In this document: one piece after another, positions 14,487 to 21,767 of the stretch | Layout of the letters: the number at the start of each line of letters is the position of its first letter | Numbering within the stretch: the stretch's first letter is position 1 | Position numbers and translations under genes: made by a program | Virus record (IMG/VR): IMGVR_UViG_3300004807_000090 | Location: 1-28,147 of that record | Origin: a virus | Length of the DNA stretch: 28,147 nt | Direction: 5' to 3' (one strand) | The notes under the pieces: generated by a model | The model's database searches: none | The model's input: the letters and a program-made list of their open reading frames with translations, nothing else | Told to the model about the DNA's origin: nothing

Positions 14487-16022
14487 ATGGCTTTGATCAT
14501 TCCCGAATCACAGAACAATCCAACCTGGCCAGCTCAGGCTGTACTGGATAATACCGACCTTAGCTCTTTGTACCTGCTCGGCCAGGCAACCGGTGTTATC
14601 AGTGGCTTCCAGCTGTCAGGGAACCTGACCAACCCCAGTGGCACTGTGATCAGTGGCAATCTAACGCCTGGAACATATTCCATCAGTGGAACAAATACCA
14701 GTGTCTCAGCAGCAAGCTTTACAACCGTTGCTGCTAGCACGGGAGACCGTCGTGACATTGTAGTTGTCAGTGGCACAACAGTATCAGTCGTTCAGGGCAC
14801 TGCTATAACACTGGCTGGATGGAACAATGGTAGCATCACTGATCCTCCGGTCAAGCCAGCTGTACCGGCTGGCACCATGCTTATTGGTGAGATCTATGTG
14901 CCTGGGACAGCTGCGTTCACTGCAGTTAGCAATACCTGGTATATCGACAAGACAGCAATCTTTGTGCCTATTCCTGGACCGCAGGGAACCCAAGGAAATC
15001 AAGGTTACCAGGGCAGTCAGGGCTATCAAGGTCTTAAAGGTACACAGGGATACCAAGGTTATCAAGGAAATCAGGGATATCAGGGTTACCAGGGAGTACA
15101 AGGCAATCAAGGCTATCAAGGGACTCAGGGCTATCAAGGTTTCCAAGGCTTTCAAGGTTTCCAGGGGAACCAAGGCTTCCAAGGTAATCAGGGGACGCAG
15201 GGTACGCAGGGCAACCAAGGGTTCCAAGGTGTTTCCGGTACCGCTTACGTTGCTCTTACCACCACTGGTAGCACATGGGTTGTCCCGAGTGGCATTAGCA
15301 ACGTCATTGTTCGACTAGTCGGCGGTGGAGCCGGTGGCGGTGGTGGCGGCTCACCGAGTACCAATGTTCTCCAAGTGGGAGCCGGCGGTGGCGGTGGCGG
15401 TGAAGTCAAAATCGTCAACGTTGCCGTGACTGCTGGGCATACGTTGACCGCCACGATTGGAGCCGGTGGAGCCGGTGGAGCCGGTGGTGCTGCTGGTGGC
15501 AACAATGGTGGGTTCGGTGGTAATAGTAGTAGTACCACTAAACTGACCGACACTAATACTTCGACAGTGCTGGCACAAGCCAACGGTGGTGCACCGGCAC
15601 CGGGAAGCAACGCCAACGCCACAACAAACTCCAATGGTGGTATGTACGCAGCAGCCGGACTAAGCAGCGGCGGCAACAGTTCATCGTCACAGAACAACCC
15701 CGGCAGTGGCGGACCCTCAAACACCAACTCCGCACCACCTAATCAAGGCGTAGTCGGCGGCTCCGGTGGCACTGCGGCAACGGCCACTACTGGCGGTCTT
15801 GGTGGTCTTGCATCAGCCGCTGCGAATGCTGCATTGGTCACTTACCAAATAACAAATCCCGGCTCAAATCCAACCGTCAATGGCGGCACAGGCGCAACGG
15901 CAACGACACCCGGTTGCGGTGGCGGTGGCGGCGGTGGCGGTTCCTACAACGGTGGCTCAGGTTCAGGTGCCGGTGGAGCCGGTGGTGCCGGTGCCGCTGG
16001 CATTATTGAGATCTGGTACTAA
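14487..16022 (+). CDS. Collagen-like, glycine-rich tail fibre
   Basis: The 511-residue product has three parts. Residues 1-163 are a beta-rich head resembling phage fibre N-termini (VLDNTDLSSLYLLGQATG ... GEIYVPGTAAFTAVSNTWYI). Residues 164-250 contain 29 uninterrupted Gly-X-Y triplets, nearly all Gly-X-Gln (GYQ, GFQ, GNQ, GTQ), forming a probable collagen-like trimeric stalk. Residues about 251-511 begin with a WVVPSGISNVIVRLVGGG motif and continue as glycine-rich sequence with poly-Gly runs, ending AAGIIEIWY. This is a layout I know from phage and bacterial glycine-rich adhesin tips. The protein is probably a trimeric receptor-binding fibre. It starts only 2 bases after the previous stop. 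Confidence 0.8.
   Translation: MALIIPESQNNPTWPAQAVLDNTDLSSLYLLGQATGVISGFQLSGNLTNPSGTVISGNLTPGTYSISGTNTSVSAASFTTVAASTGDRRDIVVVSGTTVSVVQGTAITLAGWNNGSITDPPVKPAVPAGTMLIGEIYVPGTAAFTAVSNTWYIDKTAIFVPIPGPQGTQGNQGYQGSQGYQGLKGTQGYQGYQGNQGYQGYQGVQGNQGYQGTQGYQGFQGFQGFQGNQGFQGNQGTQGTQGNQGFQGVSGTAYVALTTTGSTWVVPSGISNVIVRLVGGGAGGGGGGSPSTNVLQVGAGGGGGGEVKIVNVAVTAGHTLTATIGAGGAGGAGGAAGGNNGGFGGNSSSTTKLTDTNTSTVLAQANGGAPAPGSNANATTNSNGGMYAAAGLSSGGNSSSSQNNPGSGGPSNTNSAPPNQGVVGGSGGTAATATTGGLGGLASAAANAALVTYQITNPGSNPTVNGGTGATATTPGCGGGGGGGGSYNGGSGSGAGGAGGAGAAGIIEIWY
14976..15236 (+). repeat. 29 Gly-X-Y triplets (Gly-X-Gln collagen-like stalk)
   Basis: Twenty-nine consecutive 9-base units encode Gly-X-Y, 27 of them with Gln at the third position. 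X is mostly Tyr, Phe, Asn or Thr, with only one Pro. Synonymous codons vary from unit to unit (GGT/GGC/GGA/GGG, TAC/TAT, CAA/CAG), so conservation is at the protein level. Confidence 0.9.
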
Positions 16023-16087
16023 TCATGGCCTCGGACCCCACCACTGACCTAGGCTAGAGACATGGCACAGCAACAACTTCAACTAAC

Positions 16088-16291
16088 ATGAGAGTGGCAG
16101 CACTAACCGGTATTGATCCAATCATACCTAACTTTGACTCTGCTGGCACACCGATTGGTTCGTGCATATATACTAGCGCACCTAGTGCTGGTTCATCTCT
16201 GCCGGGAGCCGCACTTGGTGCTTTCAGCACAAGCTTTACAGTATCTGATTGGTCGCCCCAAGTTTATATGACTCTAACTGGTAATTACTAA
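16088..16291 (+). CDS. Small hypothetical protein
   Basis: A 67-residue ORF rich in Ser, Ala, Gly and Pro (MRVAALTGIDPIIPNFDSAG ... SLPGAALGAFSTSFTVSDW). It lacks a clear SD, but its ATG forms an ATGA overlap with a 9-codon upstream ORF (16062-16091) that could deliver ribosomes. The next gene begins 22 bases after it. Real coding is plausible but less certain than for its neighbours. Confidence 0.5.
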   Translation: MRVAALTGIDPIIPNFDSAGTPIGSCIYTSAPSAGSSLPGAALGAFSTSFTVSDWSPQVYMTLTGNY

Positions 16292-16312
16292 TGGTCATTC
16301 TGGTAGAAAATT

Positions 16313-16837
16313 ATGAGTGCTAGCAGAAGAACTAATGACTATCTGACTGGTGGCAGACCTATCACACCACAGGTAGGACTAACCAGACTGGGATCATTCA
16401 AGCTTGGCGGTCAGCGATTCACCATACCAGTGCCTGACTCTGCCAGCTTTATAAAAATACATTATTTGCATACTTTTACCAGCGATGAACTAGTCCTGCT
16501 AGACAGTGTTAGAACTAGAACAAGCCTTCATATAAAGCTGAATGAGCTTTTCAAGCTGTCTGATCTGGCTAACAAGACTGTCATCTTCTCATTCAAGATC
16601 AGTACTACCAACCCAACGATAAGCATTTACAAACTTGCCGTTCCTGTTGGTGGTTATACAGTCCAGAATAATGTTGACACGGTTGGTAATATAACCAATG
16701 AGTTTGATCAACCAGCAGCTGATTACGTAATAGAACAAATAACTGATTCGCAAGAGCGGTCAGAACCAGAAATGACCGTGCCAGAGGATTATGCCGAGCC
16801 AGATCGTCCTGCTGGTGGGGATACTGTCCCAACTTGA
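16313..16837 (+). CDS. Hypothetical structural-module protein
   Basis: The 174-residue product starts MSASRRTNDYLTGGRPITPQ. It has a beta-like core (GSFKLGGQRFTIPVPDSASF, LANKTVIFSFKISTTNPTIS) and an acidic Pro-rich tail (SEPEMTVPEDYAEPDRPAGG). The SD is weak. The gene uses more AT-rich codons than the capsid genes. I do not recognise a family; it precedes the lysin gene. Confidence 0.6.
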   Translation: MSASRRTNDYLTGGRPITPQVGLTRLGSFKLGGQRFTIPVPDSASFIKIHYLHTFTSDELVLLDSVRTRTSLHIKLNELFKLSDLANKTVIFSFKISTTNPTISIYKLAVPVGGYTVQNNVDTVGNITNEFDQPAADYVIEQITDSQERSEPEMTVPEDYAEPDRPAGGDTVPT

Positions 16838-16838
16838 A

Positions 16839-16861
16839 TGTAAAACCCCGTTGCTTTTACA
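16839..16861 (+). repeat. Intercistronic hairpin before the lysin gene
   Basis: TGTAAAA-CCCCGTTGC-TTTTACA has a perfect 7-bp stem with a 9-base loop. It overlaps the end of the preceding stop codon by one base at most and lies about 30 bases before the lysin start. No T-run follows. Confidence 0.4.
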
Positions 16862-16892
16862 CTAGGTAATACAGACCAAACAGGAGAAAACA

Positions 16893-17399
16893 ATGACTGA
16901 CGCAAGATATGATATCGTACAAAATGGCAAGTGGTTCTTGGCCAACAAGGCTCACTTCAACTACACCGAGGGCGCAGGCCGTATGGCCTACGAGCATCTG
17001 AGCAAGCCAGTCTGGCCTGTCAATACCGACTGCAGCGGCTTCTTCACACTATGCTACTACAGTGCAGGAGCCAATGACCCCAACGGCGCTAACTATGCTG
17101 GCTGGGGATATACCGGCACACTATTGCAGCACGGTATTCATGTTCCAGCCGCACAGGCCATGCCGGGTGACGCAGTTGTATATGGTCCTGGAACCGGTGA
17201 GCACGTAGCTCTGGTTGTATCCAACACCAACGGTGACATCCTTACCATCAGCCACGGTCAACAGGGTGACCCCAGCTACACCTGGGTAAACCATCCTGTT
17301 CACACCGCTCAGCAGGGCTATGGAGTAGATGGCCGTCAGCCACAAACCTTCCTGCGTTTCAACACAACAAAAGTACGTCCAGCCTGGAAGCTAGCCTAG
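16893..17399 (+). CDS. NlpC/P60-type peptidoglycan peptidase
   Basis: The 168-residue product has the ordered catalytic elements of NlpC/P60 cysteine peptidases: the Cys in NTDCSGFFTLCYY (Cys47), the His in GPGTGEHVALVVS (His104) and a third polar residue, probably His121 in TISHGQQGDP. These enzymes cut peptide stems of peptidoglycan. The region PGDAVVYGPGTGEHVALV is typical of phage members. There is no signal peptide or TM segment and no wall-binding domain, so it would act as a virion-carried wall-penetrating enzyme or as an endolysin that needs a holin. SD CAGGAG lies 6 bases before the ATG. Its place within the fibre block favours a tail-associated role (inference). Confidence 0.85.
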   Translation: MTDARYDIVQNGKWFLANKAHFNYTEGAGRMAYEHLSKPVWPVNTDCSGFFTLCYYSAGANDPNGANYAGWGYTGTLLQHGIHVPAAQAMPGDAVVYGPGTGEHVALVVSNTNGDILTISHGQQGDPSYTWVNHPVHTAQQGYGVDGRQPQTFLRFNTTKVRPAWKLA

Positions 17400-17407
17400 G
17401 ATAAAGC

Positions 17408-18304
17408 ATGGCATCTCGTTATCGCGGTAATTTTCTATACGGTACGCTTAGTGGTTTCAACACCACTCAGACTACATTCACTGGCACTGGCTTCCCCAGC
17501 CAGCTGACCACTGGAACCTATCTGCCTGTTGTTATTAATCCTGGTTATAACGGTGTTACTGCTAGTGGCGAGATCATTTATGTAACCAACGTCAGCACCA
17601 CTGGTACAGTAAACGTTATTACAATCAGCGGTGGCAGAGGCCGCGAAGGAACCACTGCTACCAGCGGCAGCGCAGGAACGCAATGGGTCGCTGGTCCACT
17701 ATCCAGTGACTTTGGCATCAGCAACCAGATCGCCAATGGTGATTTCCCCACTCCAGCATCTGGTCAGTTATTGGTTGGTACTAGCGCCAGTGGTGCAGCA
17801 TTCACCAACACTATCAGTGGAATTACAATAAGTGGCAGTACTTTTGCTGCTAACAACTCAATCGTTGGTGGAGCTGATGGTCAGATACTAGCGATAAGTG
17901 GCAGTAATATAGTTCCTTTATCAATAACTACATCTGGTGCGTATGGTAACGGTCCAGTTTATAACAATAATGCTGGAACAAATAGCAATGCTATCGTGAC
18001 TATAACAATGTCAGGACATCTAACCTATCAAGTATGGGGTAGAGTAGCTGTGTTCGCTGCTGCATCCGGTGGAGTAGCTACTATAGCTTTACAGGCTGGT
18101 GGAATAACATTTAGCACATCTTATCCGAGTATAATACAAGCAACTACTTACCAGACCGCCAACGAATACAGCCAAATGGCTACTTATATAGCTAGTTCTA
18201 GAAATCCAGTATTGTTTAGCTTTCTTATAAGCAATACACCTGGTCAACCTGCTACCAATATAGGGTCAGCATATGCAGTTCTACAAGTGACTGGCATAGG
18301 CTGA
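17408..18304 (+). CDS. Tail fibre or adhesin-like protein
   Basis: The 298-residue product has an N-terminal module (residues 1-100: RYRGNFLYGTLSGFNTTQTT, GFPSQLTTGTYLPVVINPG, GGRGREGT, TQWVAGPLSSDFG) similar in style to other modules in this window. A linker follows (NGDFPTPASGQLLVGTSASG), and then a C-terminal beta domain (about 160-298) with ATIALQAGGITFSTSYPSII and a final YAVLQVTGIG. The C-terminal part has visibly more AT-rich codons (many ATA, AAT, GTA) than the N-terminal part. This layout fits a fibre with an exchangeable tip. The stop overlaps the next gene as TGATG. Confidence 0.7.
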   Translation: MASRYRGNFLYGTLSGFNTTQTTFTGTGFPSQLTTGTYLPVVINPGYNGVTASGEIIYVTNVSTTGTVNVITISGGRGREGTTATSGSAGTQWVAGPLSSDFGISNQIANGDFPTPASGQLLVGTSASGAAFTNTISGITISGSTFAANNSIVGGADGQILAISGSNIVPLSITTSGAYGNGPVYNNNAGTNSNAIVTITMSGHLTYQVWGRVAVFAAASGGVATIALQAGGITFSTSYPSIIQATTYQTANEYSQMATYIASSRNPVLFSFLISNTPGQPATNIGSAYAVLQVTGIG

Positions 18305-19194
18305 TGAGAGTACGTCCGTTCCCACAGTATGCAGTAGAACCCGTTGGTATAATGACCTATTCTAACGGGGTTCTAACTGACCCTGATCTTATCACGGTGA
18401 GCGGTAATACTTTTCCTGATGTAAGTCTGAGCATAACCAGCACTGACGGTAGTCTGACAATAGTTCCCAGTGGCACATACGCTACTCAAGAATCTACTGG
18501 GACCTTCCAGTATATGTTGGACAGCTCACAGACTGCTATCCAGGGCAACTATAACGTCAACTGGCAATACACAGTGAATGGCAGTGACAGGCAGTACACT
18601 GATCAACTGGTCATAACAGATCAGATGCCATACTGGAGCAATCTGAGTTATGATGAGCGTCAGCTGGCAGCAGGAATAGTACACCGACTGGACAAAAGTT
18701 TTGACAGCACCAGTGGTGGCCCTTACCTGCAGGAGATGCAGCAGAGTGGTTTCTTGATGTACGAAGAAGTTGCCATGGTAATGAGCACAGAAGCCATTGA
18801 CTATATCAATTTTGAGTTTCAACCAGTATTCAATCCAGCCTATGAGATAGGTGCTAATGCTGCGGTGATCTTCCCCAGTAACTGGTACGGCGTTCTGGCC
18901 AGCCAGACCTATGCTCACTTTCTGAAACACATCGCTCGTAACTACATCGAGCAGCCCACACCCAACGGTATGAATGCTGCCTGGATGGATCGTCGTGACT
19001 ACTACCAACGCTGGTGGCAGCTATATCTGTTCGACAAGGAAATCGCTGACAAGCAGCTGCGTCAGATGAAGCGTAGCTTCATGGTAGGAAGCAAGCGAAG
19101 CCTGCTGGTTGCTGGTGGTCTTATCCCACGAATGTTTATCAATCCAGCAAGGCCGCATTTTCAGTACGCTTCAGCCAACCTTGGAGGAGTTTAA
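18304..19194 (+). CDS. Head-tail connector (adaptor) protein
   Basis: The 296-residue product combines an N-terminal beta domain (residues 1-105, with GTFQYMLDSSQTAIQGNYNV) and a helical domain (from about 110: LSYDERQLAAGIVHRLDKSF, ... YEIGANAAVIFPSNWYGVLA, ... MDRRDYYQRWWQLYLFDKEI). The helical part and the position upstream of other neck genes suggest an adaptor linking portal to neck. It is translationally coupled to the previous gene. The last codons (SANLGGV-stop) contain GGAGGAG, the ribosome site of the following homing gene, and are echoed at that gene's end. The function is inferred from context and style. Confidence 0.6.
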   Translation: MRVRPFPQYAVEPVGIMTYSNGVLTDPDLITVSGNTFPDVSLSITSTDGSLTIVPSGTYATQESTGTFQYMLDSSQTAIQGNYNVNWQYTVNGSDRQYTDQLVITDQMPYWSNLSYDERQLAAGIVHRLDKSFDSTSGGPYLQEMQQSGFLMYEEVAMVMSTEAIDYINFEFQPVFNPAYEIGANAAVIFPSNWYGVLASQTYAHFLKHIARNYIEQPTPNGMNAAWMDRRDYYQRWWQLYLFDKEIADKQLRQMKRSFMVGSKRSLLVAGGLIPRMFINPARPHFQYASANLGGV

Positions 19195-19195
19195 T

Positions 19196-19822
19196 ATGCC
19201 AGTTACTCTCCAATATGTGTGCCGTGTTTGTAAAGAAAAAAAAGAACAGATTAAAACTCGTGGTGGTCCAGACCGTAAAACATGCCCAGGATGCCAGGAC
19301 CGTGAAGTTTTATGCGGTTGTGGTTGTGGTGAAACTGTTAGAACAAATAAGTATCGCCAAAATCGTTTCGTTGCAGGGCATTATATCCGCACAGTTACGT
19401 TTGAAGAACAGCGTGCACGCAACCTTAAGCGCCTAGCAAAGCATAAATATGATTATAGTTTTCGCAAGAAGATGTCTGAAAAGAATGTTCGCCTTCATAA
19501 GGAAGGTAAGTTTCTTAATGTCTATGGCTCGAACAACAAATCTTCTAAAGTAGAGCTTTCTCTAAAGCCGGTATTAGAACCACTTGGCTACGTTAGCACA
19601 CAGGATAAACGTTACTTTATTGGTAACCCTAAAGTTGGCGTACATATTCCCGATTATGTTAAACGTGACACCCGTGAGATTGTAGAAGTTTGGGGAACCT
19701 ACTGGCATCGCGGCGAGAACCCGCAAGATCTTATTGATTGGTATGCAGAGCAGGGTTGGTCCGCCCGCGTGGTTTGGGAAAATGAAGTCGCTGAGTTCGC
19801 AGCTAACATGGGTGGCGTATAA
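19196..19822 (+). CDS. Vsr-like free-standing homing endonuclease
   Basis: The 208-residue product starts at ATG 19196, with GGAGGAG 6 bases upstream. The N-terminal half has two Cys-rich motifs, CRVCKEK...CPGC (Cys 9, 12, 30, 33) and CGCGCGE...RFVAGH (Cys 40, 42, 44 and His62), likely DNA-binding zinc sites. The C-terminal half resembles Vsr/EDxHD nucleases: SKVELSLKPVL (Glu120), HIPDYV (Asp153), EIVEVWGTYWHRGEN (Glu164, His171) and GWSARVVWENEV. Codon use differs from the neighbours. It separates two connector genes that would otherwise be adjacent, so it is a mobile insertion. Its last residues AANMGGV mimic the end of the upstream gene. Confidence 0.8.
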   Translation: MPVTLQYVCRVCKEKKEQIKTRGGPDRKTCPGCQDREVLCGCGCGETVRTNKYRQNRFVAGHYIRTVTFEEQRARNLKRLAKHKYDYSFRKKMSEKNVRLHKEGKFLNVYGSNNKSSKVELSLKPVLEPLGYVSTQDKRYFIGNPKVGVHIPDYVKRDTREIVEVWGTYWHRGENPQDLIDWYAEQGWSARVVWENEVAEFAANMGGV

Positions 19823-19825
19823 ACA

Positions 19826-20509
19826 ATGTCTGGTATTGACCCATCTCCACTGCCACCAGTGCAGCAGGGAGATCTTTACTACCAGAAAGAAAGCCCTTTG
19901 CTTGTAGTAAAGCAAAGAGATATCTATGCTGAGATTAATCAGCAGCGCTTTCATGACGAGACTCTGCAGTGGTTCGGTGAACAGATTATTGTAAGACAGC
20001 TCTGGCGTGCAGAAGATGCTGCGCTGGGTCTGGTTGGCTACTGTCAGCAGTGCCAGGACAGTGTTGATCCTACCAATCCCAATGCTTCTGTACAGTCTCG
20101 TGTGAGCAATGTTTATAAGCAGTCAGGCAATAGCTTTTGCCCGAACTGCTATGGCACCACATTCAATGGTGGTTTCAAAACAACCTGCTACCACCTGTAC
20201 ACACTGGCTGCGGATACTCCACAGATCCGCGCCAACATCAGCACCGGTCAGTTCTGGCGAGACAATCCAACTGTTCAGATGTCATGGTATCCAGAGATCC
20301 GGGTTGGCGATCTGCTGGTCAGAGTGCTCTCCTGGGATGGTGACACACCAACCGCGCTGGGTGACCGTTTTGAAGTGAGCTCAGTTAACGTTCAAACTGT
20401 CAGGACTGGTCCAGGGATCAGCTATGACACAACAAAAATAGTCAATCAGTTCACTACGCTTTACAATCTGCCAACCACACACCCATACTATAACGTGCCG
20501 ATAATATGA
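19826..20509 (+). CDS. Neck/connector protein with Cys4 zinc motif
   Basis: The 227-residue product starts 3 bases after the homing gene; its SD is weak (GGTGG within that gene's end). It holds a four-Cys zinc motif, CQQC (Cys73, 76) and CPNC (Cys105, 108), inserted in an otherwise beta-like protein (QIRANISTGQFWRDN, VRVLSWDGDTPTALGDRFEV). The stop overlaps the next gene as ATGA. Size and location between adaptor and tail terminator fit a head-closure or neck protein. The assignment is inferred from order. Confidence 0.6.
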   Translation: MSGIDPSPLPPVQQGDLYYQKESPLLVVKQRDIYAEINQQRFHDETLQWFGEQIIVRQLWRAEDAALGLVGYCQQCQDSVDPTNPNASVQSRVSNVYKQSGNSFCPNCYGTTFNGGFKTTCYHLYTLAADTPQIRANISTGQFWRDNPTVQMSWYPEIRVGDLLVRVLSWDGDTPTALGDRFEVSSVNVQTVRTGPGISYDTTKIVNQFTTLYNLPTTHPYYNVPII

Positions 20510-21027
20510 ACAACATACCATTACCAGCCAGTGAAACACAGAAAATATCCAGGCGTGCTGTTGAGATCATCAAAACAACTGCACCTAAAAAGACTGCTAA
20601 CGCAGTCAACCAGATCATGCCCAGCTGGCAGGATGGCATCGTAGATATTGTTGTGCCAGAGAGCGCACAGTACATTTTAAAGTACGATCAGGGAGAGCCA
20701 GAGCGGCCTATCACAACTGTTTCTGATCGTGTTATTCCTATTCGTGAAGCTGATGGCAGCCTGGCGTTTAGAAGAATAAACCGCAATGATGTCGGTAGGC
20801 TACCCATCATAACCAGATCTGCCGACGATGGCAGCCTGACAGATGGCAAGCCACTATGGATAAAACAGGCTGAGCCTGGTCAATTCTTTATCGAGCGTGC
20901 TGTAGAAAGAAGCACACAAGAGTGGGAACGCGGCATGACTGTGGATGACCCCGTCAGGATTATTCAAGAAACCAAGCTTGGTGAAACCATTAATAATATT
21001 ATCAATGCTGGGCGAAAGACCTACTAA
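20506..21027 (+). CDS. Hypothetical neck protein
   Basis: The 173-residue product is coupled to the previous gene by ATGA and to the next by TAATG. Sequence: basic helical N-terminus (SETQKISRRAVEIIKTTAPK), then VVPESAQYILKYDQGEPERP, then an acidic/basic mixed C-terminus ending NNIINAGRKTY. The stretch SAQYILKYDQG and FFIERAVERSTQEWERGM is reminiscent of small virion proteins with a minor-tail role. No family is recognised; the location suggests a head-tail joining component. Confidence 0.55.
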   Translation: MNNIPLPASETQKISRRAVEIIKTTAPKKTANAVNQIMPSWQDGIVDIVVPESAQYILKYDQGEPERPITTVSDRVIPIREADGSLAFRRINRNDVGRLPIITRSADDGSLTDGKPLWIKQAEPGQFFIERAVERSTQEWERGMTVDDPVRIIQETKLGETINNIINAGRKTY

Positions 21028-21695
21028 TGTTTGTAACAGCCGTTAAAACAGCAATAGTAGAAGCACTTAATGCTGGGTTCCAGCAACTGGCGAGCTCTCC
21101 TGTTAATACCAGCCTGGATCTTGTGCCCAACAGCATCACGATTAATTATCCGCTGGAAGTTATTCAGTGGCCAGCAGTGCTTGTGCAGTTCAGACCTGGG
21201 AAAGTCCAGTGGTCTGGTCTGCAGCCAGATGTATACAGCACAGATACAAATGGAATTGTCATCAATGGTCAAACATATCCCGCAGACAATGTAACTCGTA
21301 CTGGTTATTTTGAAGGCAGCATAGATCTACAGATCATGGCCATGCATAGCGAAGAGCGAGACAGACTGTGGGATAGTATAACAAACCTTATACTAATGAA
21401 CGGTAGCAGTCCGGCAAGCTCAGCATTCTACAACAGCATATACAACAATGACCTTGTTGGTATGACACTGCAGCCCGATACCTATACCCCGCTGGGTGAC
21501 AGCATCACAAGCGGTACTCCTTGGAGCACTGATGATATCACCTATGAGGCTAGCGTAAGAATAAGCTGCATTGGTGACTTCTACACTAGTAAATATGACT
21601 ACCAAGTGCCACAGATTACAGAGGTTGTTACAAGCGGCACTGCCTATGTGCCAAGCGAGCTGTTTTACGACTCTACCAAGACGACTACATCATAA
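21027..21695 (+). CDS. Probable tail terminator protein
   Basis: The 222-residue product is directly upstream of the tail sheath, the usual location of the tail terminator that caps the tube and sheath. It begins with an amphipathic helix (AVKTAIVEALNAGFQQL), followed by WPAVLVQFRPGKVQWSGLQP, GSIDLQIMAMHSEERDRLWDSI and EASVRISCIGDFYT. This alpha-beta pattern matches the terminator fold as I know it. TAATG overlap with the previous gene. The call is context-based inference. Confidence 0.6.
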   Translation: MFVTAVKTAIVEALNAGFQQLASSPVNTSLDLVPNSITINYPLEVIQWPAVLVQFRPGKVQWSGLQPDVYSTDTNGIVINGQTYPADNVTRTGYFEGSIDLQIMAMHSEERDRLWDSITNLILMNGSSPASSAFYNSIYNNDLVGMTLQPDTYTPLGDSITSGTPWSTDDITYEASVRISCIGDFYTSKYDYQVPQITEVVTSGTAYVPSELFYDSTKTTTS

Positions 21696-21767
21696 GTTTA
21701 ACCAAATATCTCTCAACCAACACTGTAAAAGCAGCTGTTTGTTGTACAAAGCATTGAAGGAGATTGT

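Noticed and set aside
14784-15227. Minus-strand Leu/Ile/Thr repeat frame
   Set aside because: It mirrors the Gly-X-Gln repeat region and has no independent gene features.
15245-15727. Minus-strand Pro-rich open frame
   Set aside because: Poly-Pro is the reverse complement of poly-Gly codons of the fibre tip on the + strand.
19109-19195. Earlier start of the homing endonuclease at 19109
   Set aside because: The extra 29 residues overlap the connector gene out of frame. ATG 19196 has a strong GGAGGAG at good spacing.
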